Shown here in pieces: positions 52,722 to 63,150 of a DNA stretch of 64,000 nucleotides. The stretch spans positions 62,001 to 126,000 of the forward strand of contig JAHLKD010000032.1 of NCBI GenBank assembly GCA_025526935.1, read 5' to 3'. The stretch's first letter is position 1, and every line of letters starts with the position of its first letter. A program made the translations under genes and the position numbers. The DNA is from Cladochytrium replicatum. Lineage: Eukaryota; Chytridiomycota; Chytridiomycetes; Cladochytriales; Cladochytriaceae. The notes beneath the pieces were generated by a model. That model had not been told where the DNA came from. It did not search any database and saw nothing but the letters and a program-made list of their open reading frames with translations.

Positions 52722-54317
52722 ATGTTTCAAAGCAAACGCGCCGTAAGGGTTGGAAGTGCGCTGCGCAAGATGACCAAAAGCACGGAAGACGCATTGCTCA
52801 AAAATCAACCTGGGGTTCCGTGTTCTTTGATCGGTATGTCAATCGGCAACCAGTTGATAGAAGACGAACATCCAATCTCAGACGATTCAGCATTGTGGAG
52901 GGAGTTCGTCGGGTCGTCATATACACGCTTGTTTTCCTCGGATTGCAAGTCGACCGGGTTATTGGAGTCACCGGAAATTCTCATGGTAACCACAACTCGA
53001 CTGGCATTTGTCCCGCCCATGTGTTTGCCCATTGCTATGTTCAAGACAAGCCGCCCGACATCTGCCTAGTTCAGACTCATCTCATTGACCATGCAGGACA
53101 ATCTACCCTTTTGCGATATAAACGGGCTCCTGCACGTATGTGATGCAAGTTTCAAAAATTTCATTCATTACGACCGTCTCGCATTTCTTTTAGCTCAAGT
53201 CGCTGACAGCTCCTCGGCAGCAAGTTCGGCGTCGGGGGCGAGTCCAAGATCAACTGGTACACAATCATCGTCAGTCCCACGCTCACCACCCGCCTCACCG
53301 TCATCACTTTCCTCAACTGCATTATCTTCTTCTTCGCCGTCATCTGCTTCGTCGCATTCAACAGTTTCCTCAGGAGGAACGACTACCTCGTCCGCACCAG
53401 CTGCTACATCCGGTTTGTCCACGACTGCACCATCAACAACTACGACCTCCCGCCCCTCTACTACAACCACGACAATCGCACCAACCTCGACCACGAGCTC
53501 GACCAAGTCGACCACGACTGATCCCCCAGCCGCCGCATCCCCTGCTGCACCCTCCTCCCCAAGAAGGTCTATAACCACAACGACGTCCAAATCTGGAACC
53601 GCTTCGAGCTCTGCAAATTTTGCTGCTCCCGCGAACAGTTCTTCCATGGCCACTGACGGGAACGTCATGGGTTATATCTATGGACCTGCATCTTCCGGGG
53701 CAGTGAGAAGACTTGCACGACCGTGGGAGTGGACCGTCAACCCCATGTCATGGTTTCGCCTCGGTGCGTCTTCCAAAGTACGCTTGAATACGGCTGGATC
53801 CGAGTTTGACTCCATAGTGCCACGTATGGGGTACTCCAGGCTAAATTGGTTTACAAGGACCAAGAGCGTGGATGCAAAGTTGAAGCTTGAGATCTTGCTT
53901 GAGGAGTTTGATGTTGCCGTGCGGGGCTGGAAGTCCGAGTACAACAAACTTGAAGAACTGCGGGCACTTCAGATGCAGATTGGTTTGGTGGAGGGCGCAA
54001 TCAAACAATACGAGAGAAAGTTGGTTGAGCAGCAGCGATGGAGTTATATCACCCGCTGTTTTGTGTGGAAGAAGCCCAGTGCAGATTTAGCGAGTGGTAT
54101 TGATAGCGCTATTGACATGGTGGGAGATGTTTCGCATAAAGCTGAATCCGAGGGCAGGAGAAAGGGATCGAGATCAAATTTCAGCGTCTGGTGGATGAAA
54201 ACTAAAGAAAGTTCAATTTGGGGTGGATTAAGGGAGTTCATTGGAGGCTTTTTCATTGGTTTCATCACTCTAAACTTTGGTTTATGGGTTGGTTTGAAGC
54301 TGTTGATGTATCTCTGA
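52722..54317 (+). CDS. Ser/Thr-rich protein with C-terminal membrane segment; gene model uncertain
   Basis: A frame runs from an ATG at 52722 and, after a GTAACC..CCTAG intron (52986-53069), on to 54317. The middle (about 53195-53640) is a Ser/Thr/Pro/Ala-rich stretch (TSTTSSTKSTTTDPPAAASP) like the O-glycosylated stalk of fungal surface proteins. Then come a globular part (GYIYGPASSGAVRRLARPWE), a coiled coil (ELRALQMQIGLVEGAIKQYE) and a C-terminal hydrophobic helix (FIGGFFIGFITLNFGLWVGL). The start is doubtful: 52682 opens another frame with a better Kozak context. The middle can also be read in a second frame with C-ending codons, reached by a well-formed intron (see findings). No family recognised. 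Confidence 0.4.
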
Positions 54318-54391
54318 TTGAGTTCCAAACATTTGCAATTTTGTTTTGAGCTCATCTTTATGATCGGACTATCACCACAAAGCTTAAGAAC

Positions 54392-55866
54392 ATGGGACCG
54401 CCAGAGATTGAGATCACGATTTACAAGCCCGCAAGCGACCCATCTTCTGAGGCCGGATCTATTAAAGCTTTGAGCTTTGCGCCATCAAATGAGGAAGATC
54501 AAGACTGCGGTACCAAAAGGATAAATCTACATCCAGAGAATGATGATCGGGACCTTGCGTTGACTGCGACCACGCAAGTCGCACATCCAACACCTGAGTA
54601 TCAACATACCTCCAAAGAATCGGCGAGAAAGTTCTGTGCGGTCTTCGCCTACAGTTGGAGGCGGTGATCCCGGTGACTATAACTTTTACTCCAACCCCAA
54701 CTTCCAAGCAACCGTCCATCATGGTTGGCGCATACGGGGATGAGAAAGCACCCCAAGGTTCGACAGATGACCATGCGTTAGAGCAGAAAAATCCACTCTA
54801 CGACCCGGTGGTGCGTAGACAGCTTGGGAAGCTCAAAGCACATAAGCCAATATTTATCATCGTGATGACGGTGCTTCAGTTCGCTGGTCTGGGTGTTAGT
54901 TTTGGTCTGAACTATTGGCGAACCGGCTCCGTGATCCAAACGAACCCGTTCAATTACTTTATTGGACCTGCTCCCGGCGTAAGTTTATATCTCACCTTTC
55001 CAAAGCTCCATATAACAACGAAAATCTGAAGGTCCTCGTCACAATGGGGGCAAGATTTGTTCCTTGCATACGTTCCGATGTCTCTAAACATTACATCGTC
55101 CGCTGGAAAGAGTGTCTGTTCCCTGCTGAAACATGTGGGTTTTCAGGTCACGCAGACCATGGTATCGGTTCATCGTGCCTATCTTTCTTCACGGCGGTGT
55201 TCTTCATTTTGCGTTCAACATGAGCTTCCAACTGCGGACTGGGTTGCAGATGGAGAGAGATTGGGGTTGGTGGAGGATGGCTCTCATCTACTTCACCCGT
55301 GGAATCGCTGGGTTCATTTTCGGTGGCAATTTCTCACCCTTCACACCATCAGTGGGATGCTCAGGGGTTCTCTATGGGTGAGCTAATGCAATACACTTGA
55401 CCTTCTTAAACACCATAGAATTTTAGGCCTTGCACTGTGATAGACCTTTTCCAAAACTTGAAGATGATGACTAGACCGTTCATGGATTTGCTTAATTTGA
55501 TCGTTACAGTGATGGTCTCTTTAGGAATCGGACTGCTCCCATTCGTCGATAACTTTGCCCATGTCTCCGGCTTCGTAACGGGAATTTTCGCGGGACTGCT
55601 TTTCATGCCATCGCTAACCAGAACCAGAGCAGCTCGCATCCGGAAGATTGTTTTCATGATTGCATCGTTCATCGTGCTTCTGGTATTGTACGATGGAATG
55701 ATCACCATGTTTTATAACGGCATTTGGTGTGACTGGGTATGTCACAACATTATCGTCTAACTTCTACTAAGGAGAATTACGTGGTCAGTGCAAATACCTC
55801 AATTGCATTCCAGGTTTGCCATGGTGCGCTGACAAATGGGGCACGACACCATCCAATTTCTATTAA
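54392..55866 (+). CDS. Rhomboid-family intramembrane serine protease, frameshifted
   Basis: Cleaves membrane proteins within the bilayer. Proposed exons: 54392-54640, 54709-54978, 55032-55377, 55427-55736, 55789-55866. The cytosolic N-terminus is followed by KPIFIIVMTVLQFAGLGVSF, VLVTMGARFVPCIR, a Cys-bearing loop (ECLFPAETCGF), WYRFIVPIFLHGGVLHFAFN, then the nucleophile loop SVGCSGVLYG and the helix with the catalytic His, NFAHVSGFVTGIFAGL. The end is Cys-rich (CKYLNCIPGLPWCADKW). Within exon 3 the frame must shift by one base near 55160, just before WYRFI, because the loop and the helix that follows are in different frames and no splice site joins them. The usual GASG is GCSG here. An alternative ATG lies at 54721. 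Confidence 0.8.
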
Positions 55867-55939
55867 CCATCGCATGTGTATCAATGCCACTAACAATATC
55901 AATCTTGATTATTCTCCACATTCTGTAATATGTAGCTCA

Positions 55940-58900
55940 TCATTCAGTCTCCCTAAGCTTGGCAAGGTTGCTCTGTGGGGGCCGTCTTCGCACGTCCCCG
56001 GGCCCCGATCCTGTGCTTCCTTGCAGCCGCGGAGAATTTTGTGGCACAAATGCTCTGGATAACCTTCGTGCATTCATAGCGATTGAATGACGTCTGTCCG
56101 CGGAGATTGATTGCTCAACTTCCTCAAATTCAGGCGGTGGAGGTGGTACATTCCCTGCGGGTCCCAAGTCCAAGTTACTGAACAGCGACTTAATTCCCTC
56201 AATCTTTTCCAGATTTCCTCTATTGCCCTCTGGATCGACGCTGGCAGCACGATTCGAAGGCTCGGGCATCATGGGTCCGTCGCCAAAAATCCCTTCCATT
56301 CCACCTGGTCCGTCCATAGGAAAGACCCTCCCCATGTTGGCCTTCTGGGACTTGAGCTGCTTCATAAATGCGTAAAGGAGAAGGCCCAATAGGACCATTA
56401 TGCAGAATCCGAAAGTTCCGAAGGTCAATATGCACTGAATCATGAAAGAAAGTGGCAATCCATAGATCTTGATGATGAATGTGGCCCTTCTGAGACAAAA
56501 AGATGCTTCGGTATTTGCCATGCCAGTAGACATTTCCAAAACAAAGTAGTACTCTGGAGTTGGTGAGCCTGATCTGGGCAACACCCCGTAGCACGGACTA
56601 CTTGCAGCACACACCCACCTGCAAGACACAATTGAAACATCACATATTTGAGTAACCAGAACAAACCTTACTGAATGCCCGTGGTGCTATAATTGAAGGC
56701 GGGAACTCCAGCAACGAAGTCTGTTTCGAAGATGGGTGCCCAAACAATTTGATCAGCCGCGGTGATTGAGTTGTTTGGATTCACGTAGTCAGACTTCTTC
56801 TCGTCGTAATAGGTTATTGATTCAAGAGTTCCACCGCCTCCAACGATAAGCAAGGTGTACATTCCCGTGTAGTCAGTTGTGATCTTTGTCACTTGGTCGG
56901 TGACCGTAAAGTGTGGGTAGAAATCTGGTATTTTTGTTTTGTTATAAAACATCCTTCTTCCGCAAAATCCATACCATTGTCAAAAAATATGCAAGGTATC
57001 CCGTTGTCAGGATCTGGGCACCCTTCCGAATCTTTGTAAACCTCGGAGAGAAGTTCCGTTGTTTGGTAAGGTGGACAACCAGTGTAGATCACCGTTGAGT
57101 ATTCGACCGCTTTCTTTGGTATTATGTGGGATAAGCTAGCCATCTTTAAAAACAAAATAACCAACCTTTTGAGTCGCCCCAGAAGAAACGACATGCTCAC
57201 ATGCCAGGTTCCCACCAGTGACGAACATACGAAGTACTGTTGGCTGGAGATTGACTCCTGGTTCTTCCTGCTCACGGACTTCCCCAGATTCAGTGACGGT
57301 TATCTAAACGAGTTGGTAGCACAAAAAAAAGATAGGAATAATGATTAAGATGGAACTTACGTCGTATCTCACACGCCGCAGAAAGTAATCGACCACCCTG
57401 TCAGGGCTGATAGAAACAGACTTGTCTGAGACTTGAAAAGAAATCTCGAGAGAATCTAAGTTTATTTCAGCTGAGCTCGGGAAAATGATAACCGAAAAGT
57501 TGAACGACTCATGTCGCTCCAGAAATATCTTCTCAGGTAGTTCGGTGTTACCTTCACCAGGGATACTAACAATAGTCCCTTTAAGAAGCTGTTCGAAACG
57601 AGGTGAATATACCTCACTATCGCAAGATTCCAGGATCCTTTGGATACGAGAACGCTATTGAGGAATACGGACAGGGTGTCTAGTAACGTGCAGTGAGTGG
57701 TATTATATGCGATGTTTGAATTTAATAATTACCTCTGTAGTGACCTCTAAGATCCCTTGAATAGCCTCAAGGTCAATCAATGATCTAGAAATGGTTGGTG
57801 GATTGGTCGGATAACCGGCAGTTCCGATTCTGAGCTCGAACAGTCGATCGTTCTCGTCGAAGAAGGGGATGAACCGAGTGTCCAAAGAAATTCTTTTTGG
57901 ATTCACTTGTGTTAATTCAACACTCCCAATCTTTCCAAACAGCGACTGGAGGAAGCGGTTCAGCAATAGGACTATCACCCAAATTAGTCGCAATAGACGG
58001 ACCGACTGACCTCGTTCTCAGTTGTACCAATTACAAACCAGCCATTAGATGCTCCATCAAATGCGTTGATAACCGATCCATCCGTAAATGCTTTGAGTAA
58101 CACAAATGAGGCGCCCCCATCGGGACTGTTTTGAAAAGTGGTACATGAGAACCTTCAAAAGTTTTAGATGGTAAAGAACGGCTTGCCTGGCCATGAAAGC
58201 ATTTCCATAGATAAACAGATCATCCGAAATGGAACGATGGAAGTCAATGCCCGTAAGGTTCAGCTTCAGCCATGCAGATTCGTTGGTTGGATCCACAGAA
58301 TCTGTTGTGAAGTCACTCAGATATGCTTTGCTTTGTATGGATAAATCTTTGTAATTGTATATTCGTCTGGAATATCCAGACGGAATATCAATCCTGGCTA
58401 CAGAATGCTTGAGCTAGCAAACGAGAGTTCCGAACTCCACTCACATCTCAAAACTGCAACAGGAAATTCAAACAGGATTGACCATGCTTTCTGGAAAAAT
58501 AGAAGGAAGATGAGCGAATTGTCGCTGACGTGTGTGAGTAAGCCCACGTTGGAAATATCGAACGACAGCAGATAGTAGCGGCCATTTGCAGCGACGAGAA
58601 ACTTAAACGAAGTGCACTGAACGGACGAGGAGGTTCCATCGACAAAAATAGCTTCACCCCTGTTCAAGTTCATGAACTGATACATTGTTCGATTATTGCT
58701 GTCCTGATGGTTGATGGTTAACACGGCCTTTGATGTATATCAGCCAACTCACGAGCAACTCCTGGGCAGTCTCTGTAGTGGTGAGCCATACTCGATCTTT
58801 TGGTTTACCGAATATAAGTGTGAAAGAGCAGTCAGAAGAGTTGAATGCCGGCAGCTGTGGGTGTGGCTCGATCTCCGAGGTGCATTCATCAAGGAGATCA

Positions 58901-59995
58901 TCTAACACGATCGTCGAATTCTTCCACGATTATAGAGCGTTTAACTGACGATCGAAAGTATGAACTGGTGACAAACAAACCTCCAACTTTCCGGATATCG
59001 CCTTGCTGCCTGTAACTATGAGGAGGCTCTCTTTGTAAACAACGATGCCATTGAGAGCAGAGGATGTATCCCCACACTGGCTTGGGCCTATCTTGCTCAG
59101 TTAAGCGGGCATAGGCTCTGTGGTTAAGTTACCGGTGGTCTTTGCAGATAGAGCGTCCAGTTGTATCAAACCAACCGAGTCAAACTGATCCTGAGAGAAA
59201 GCAATTTGGAAGCGCCCCGTTTGTTTTGATGAGAAAACGATGAAATCTGCCTCGGAAACATCTGGGATGTGATGAAAACGGAGGTCGTCCAAAGAGATTG
59301 ATCCTATCGTGCTGTCAAATGCTGCTAGAGCACTTGTATCTCCCAACAGTGACTAAAGATGACGAGTAAGATTTTCAGTGGCGTAAAGGGATGGTTTGAC
59401 CTCATAGGTGCCAGGTGCAGTTCGCTGCTCAAACCAAGTAACGGGAATGACGAACTTTTGGGGTCCGAGTGCTCCAAGCTCCAGCAGCTGGCTGAACACT
59501 TGGTTCGCTACCACGGTAAAACGCATCCAGCCATAACCTCCCGTTTGGACTGGGACAAACCATTGGTCATCCGTGGGAGAGGTAGCTGGAAGCGTTGATT
59601 TACGACCAATTTATGATGAATAAACAATGAACCTCACCTTCATGCCAACTTTGATCGATGGTGGAGTTAATTGTCTCTTGTAAGGAATAAACAATAGTAG
59701 GATATCCACCAAGATTTGAAAATTCCAAAGCACAAGAGCTGCAAATCTCTCCTGTTTCCTTGGATGTCGTTTGAGTGCTAGACCCAAACCGATACGCGTC
59801 CCAATTTACCTGGAGGATTTTCAGATTAAGAAGATACCACGTATATGAAACTGGAGCTGGCACGATTGTTTTATTCGATAGCACCACTCGGATCAGATCA
59901 GGAGAGTAAGCCATGGCAGACCCATCGACAACCGGCCATTCGACCACATCTACATCCCTACGACAGTAGATCAGAACAAAATCCGCCCAGATCAT
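55940..59995 (-). CDS. Large multi-exon ectodomain protein with one membrane segment
   Basis: Many short minus-strand exons form one gene reading from about 59995 to 55940. Best-defined exons: 55940-56618, 56672-56924, 56975-57143, 57166-57303, 57361 to about 57610; further pieces near 57734-57960, 58060-58190, 58440-58720, 58745-58908, 59105-59346 and 59640-59995. The ectodomain is Asn/Ser/Thr-rich with paired Cys (YTGCPPYQTTELLSEVYKDS, GCPDPDNGIPC). It alternates beta-rich stretches such as FLVAANGRYYLLSFDISNVG and ADFIVFSSKQTGRFQIAFSQ, which recall repeated lectin- or beta-sandwich-like modules. A single membrane helix (LTFGTFGFCIMVLLGLLLYA) is followed by a cytosolic tail with PPPPP and Arg/Ser motifs. 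Type I receptor-like layout; no family recognised. Start and several junctions unresolved. Confidence 0.55.
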
Positions 59996-60105
59996 CTATC
60001 TCTGAATCACCATCTCAGCGTAAACGCGTCCGCCAAGTTTCCCAACAGCGCGAGTGTGATCAACGCAAACCTCGTCATTCGTCACACAAGCCACCTCCAG
60101 GTTGA

Positions 60106-60639
60106 ATGATGGGTTCTGCGAGCTGCGGGCAGCATTTATGTGCTCGAGTGGTGGAGAACGAGCGGACTCGAATTGAAGTGGAGCGCGTTTGCGATCGACG
60201 GTGCGAGCGCGAAAGGTTACGTCGATGTACTCCGATGGTGGAAGGCAAATTGTGCGCCGTCGAAAATGGATCACAACGGCTGGAGTGGACCGAACGCGCA
60301 ATGGACAAGGCGAGCGCGAGTGGTCATCTAAATGTACTCGACTGGTGGGTTGGGAGCGGGCTAGAGCTCAAATGGTCTCATGTAGCTATCGATCGAGCGT
60401 GTCGTTATGGGCACGTTGAAGTTCTGGAATGGTGGGAGAAGGCAAGCTGGCTTGAGTTGAAGTGGGGCGAACACGCTCTATACTGGGAAAGCTACTGTGG
60501 ACATGCGAGAATGTTAAAATGGTGGATGCAAAGTGGACTTGGCCCCACACTAAGAATATGGCCGGCCGGTGAGTTTGTCATTAATGGTCACGGGAACGTT
60601 CAGTTACAGTCTTTCGACTCATTCCCAATAGGGTTATGA
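60106..60639 (+). pseudogene. WW-type ankyrin-like repeat fragment
   Basis: Four to five copies of a roughly 34-residue repeat: LEWWRTSGLELKWSAFAIDG, YVDVLRWWKAN, HLNVLDWWVGSGLELKWSHV, HVEVLEWWEKASWLELKWGE, HARMLKWWMQSGL. The first copies are in one frame and the later ones in another, with a stop between; no start or downstream domain. Same family as the relic at 3290-3915. It lies between the promoter end of the large ectodomain gene and the ABC gene. Confidence 0.75.
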
Positions 60640-60837
60640 ATCTGAAACTGCAACTTTAAGCTGAAACTGCGCAACTTTTCTATAAACTTTTTTTTATTTT
60701 CGAAGGTGTCAAAAGTCTCTGGGGTTTAAATCGCGTCAGTTTTTCCACCATGCGCCACAAACTGCGGTGACTTCGATCTGTGAACGGATCAAAAAGCTCG
60801 TCATTGCACCTCACAACTAAGCAAAAATATCTCTCAG

Positions 60838-61812
60838 ATGGCAGACATTCCAGCAATCGAAGTGAACAACCTTGATTTCAGTTTTGGCGGTCCACAGATC
60901 CTTAGAGATGTTACGCTAAAGCTCCCTCGGGGTTCTCGCTGCCTTCTCGTCGGCGCAAACGGCGCGGGAAAGTCAACCCTCCTTCGACTGTTGGCCGGGA
61001 AGCGATTGAGCAAGGGCGACGTCAAAGTTTTTGGAAAGAATGCTTTCCACGAGGCACCTCCCGTGAGTAATTTCGAAATGGCCCATTGAGAAAAGACACA
61101 AACATTCATCGAATTGAAGGGGATCACGTACTTGGGAACGGAATGGGCGGGCAACCCGATTGTAAGAAGAGATGTACCTGTATCTCGACTTCTCAAGTCC
61201 ATGGGGGCGGAGAGGAATCGAGAGCGGTGCTTGCAACTTCTCGACATTATGGATGTAAATGTGGAATGGCGAATGTAGGCTGATCAAGTTCGCTTTGCTT
61301 TTGTTTTTATGCGCTAACAATTAGGATCCAGGCACGAAGTATCCGATGGTGAACGCCGACGGGTGCAAACGGTTCTCGGGCTCATGGAGCCATGGGAACT
61401 TTTGCTGCTGGACGAAGTCACGACAGATCTTGACGTACTGGTACGCACCGACCTTCTCAATTTTCTCAAGATCGAAACCGAAGCGCGAGGATGCACCATT
61501 GTCTACGCTACCCACATCTTTGACGGTTTGGGGGCGTGGCCAACACATGTCGCGCACATTCATGATGGCCACATCGATTTCATTCGTGAAGTGACAGATG
61601 AGGGCTTCCCAGAACTTGTCGAGGCAAGGCAAGTCCCGGGACTTGGAAACGGATTGGATAACTCTGCACTGTTGCGGGTGGTTGAGAAATGGCTGCGCAA
61701 AGATTACGAGGAGAGGAAAAAGAAGAAGTCTCTTGAGTACGGAAAGGAGCGTCCTAAGACTCGTTGGGAACAGCTTAGCGATAACTGGAAAGAGGTAAAG
61801 GACCACCATTAA
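60838..61812 (+). CDS. CAF16: Soluble ABC ATPase, CAF16-like
   Basis: Single ATP-binding-cassette protein without membrane domain; the yeast homologue Caf16 is linked to the Ccr4-Not/Srb9 complex. Exons 60838-61062, 61120-61274, 61332-61812 give 286 aa, matching yeast Caf16 (289). Walker A is LLVGANGAGKST; ABC signature VSDGERRRVQ, preceded by WRMHE across the last junction (AT|G CAC); Walker B is LLLLDEVTTDLDV; switch His in VYATHIFDGL. The C-terminal extension is basic (DYEERKKKKSLEYGKERPKT). Intron 1 ends in AAG. For intron 2 the CAG at 61329-61331, not the TAG seven bases before it, keeps the frame. Confidence 0.93.
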
Positions 61813-62007
61813 ACGAGCAGACTTAGCTCAACTAATTCTAATTCCAAATTGAAAGCATTTCGACAAGTACTACGACTACAGTCACGATTACTGATTCTGT
61901 ACATCTCTGATGATAGAATCTGCTAAACTAAATAACCAATTGAATACATAAGGTTTTGATGTAACAAACGAAGTTTTGTATCTGTTTATTTGGATCATTA
62001 CAAATTC

Positions 62008-62836
62008 TTACGGGAATAGGCGAACAACTTCCCAATCCTCGTTAGAGTTGTTTCGAGTGAATAGAAGTCTATCGTGAAGACGAGATTCTCGTCCTTGCCA
62101 GAACTCGATCCTGAATCGGCCATCAGATACAAATTTGACAGTCTCCGTTAAATCCACACACTTACTTGTCTGGTACAATGCGATAGCCACCCCAGTGAGT
62201 TGGACGCGGTACATCACCAGAAGCGAATTGCTCCTTTAACAACAGCTCGCGCTCATCAAGAGCCGTACGTCCACCTTCGACCACTTCGCTCTGATGCGAC
62301 ACATGTGCGCCAATCTGGCTGGATCTAGGTCTCGAAGCAAAGTACGCATCGCTCTCTTCCTCGCTAACTCGCTCAATCGATCCCTCGACACGGACCTGCC
62401 TCTGACCCCACCAAAACACCACGCTTGCAAAACCCGACCCCTCAGCTTCTCGACCCTTCCGCGACGAGTAATTTGTGAAGAACACGAACCCGCGCGGATC
62501 GACGTCCTTGAGGAGCACGATGCGCGAGGAAGGACGGTGAGGTGGAGTTGGAGAGACAGTGGAAACGCACATTGCGTTTGGTTCAGCGATGGTGGGGTTT
62601 CTCCGAGCGGCTTCGAACCAGGCTTGGAACTGGGTAAAGGGGTCTGAGGCGACATTGGATTCCTCTAGGGTCGCCTCGTCATAGGAGAGTCGCATCGCCG
62701 CGATGTCTGGGCGAGAGAGGACCGTGGACGCAGGAGGGACGGAGACCATAGCTCGTGATAGACGCGGGATGGTTCGAGTTGGCAAGCGGATAGACTGGGT
62801 AGCAAGAATTTTGTGTATGCAATGAATACGGATCAT
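62008..62836 (-). CDS. PDX3: Pyridoxamine 5'-phosphate oxidase
   Basis: FMN enzyme oxidising pyridoxamine/pyridoxine phosphate to pyridoxal phosphate (vitamin B6). Exons complement(62008..62110, 62166..62836) give 257 aa. Landmarks: [40 protein letters not shown] (substrate/FMN region), [72 protein letters not shown], then across the 55-bp intron [19 protein letters not shown] and the terminal W.V.RL.P as DWEVVRLFP. The ATG at 62836 gives a basic, Arg/His-rich leader that could target mitochondria; an ATG at 62759 gives a yeast-sized cytosolic form. Confidence 0.94.
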
Positions 62837-63150
62837 GCACAAGCACAGTTTTTTGATTTGAGTGAGTTTTTGGGCTCTGCGAAAAGTGATCTTGGTGAAG
62901 ACCAAGCCTCTATTTTTTAGCCACAAGCTGCGGAGAATGGTGATGGATGGGGACTAAATTTTTTGGACTGAATGGAGTTGGCGAGTACAGCCATTCTACA
63001 AAACGCTTACAAAAATTGTGCGTGCAACTTTTAAAAGAGTTTACAACTAGTTCTCTTACAGTAACAAAATGCATAGTACAAACCAGATGAATAATTATGA
63101 ACCAATTCCCCTACGATTCCAAAAGGCAAACAATCAAACCACAGAGCCCT

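Noticed and set aside
53195-53668. Minus-strand Val/Glu-rich frame opposite the Ser/Thr stretch
   Set aside because: Simple complement of Ser/Thr/Ala codons; low complexity.
61275-61324. CAF16 intron ending at the TAG at 61322-61324
   Set aside because: Puts the ABC signature out of frame; the CAG seven bases downstream restores WRMHEVSDGER.
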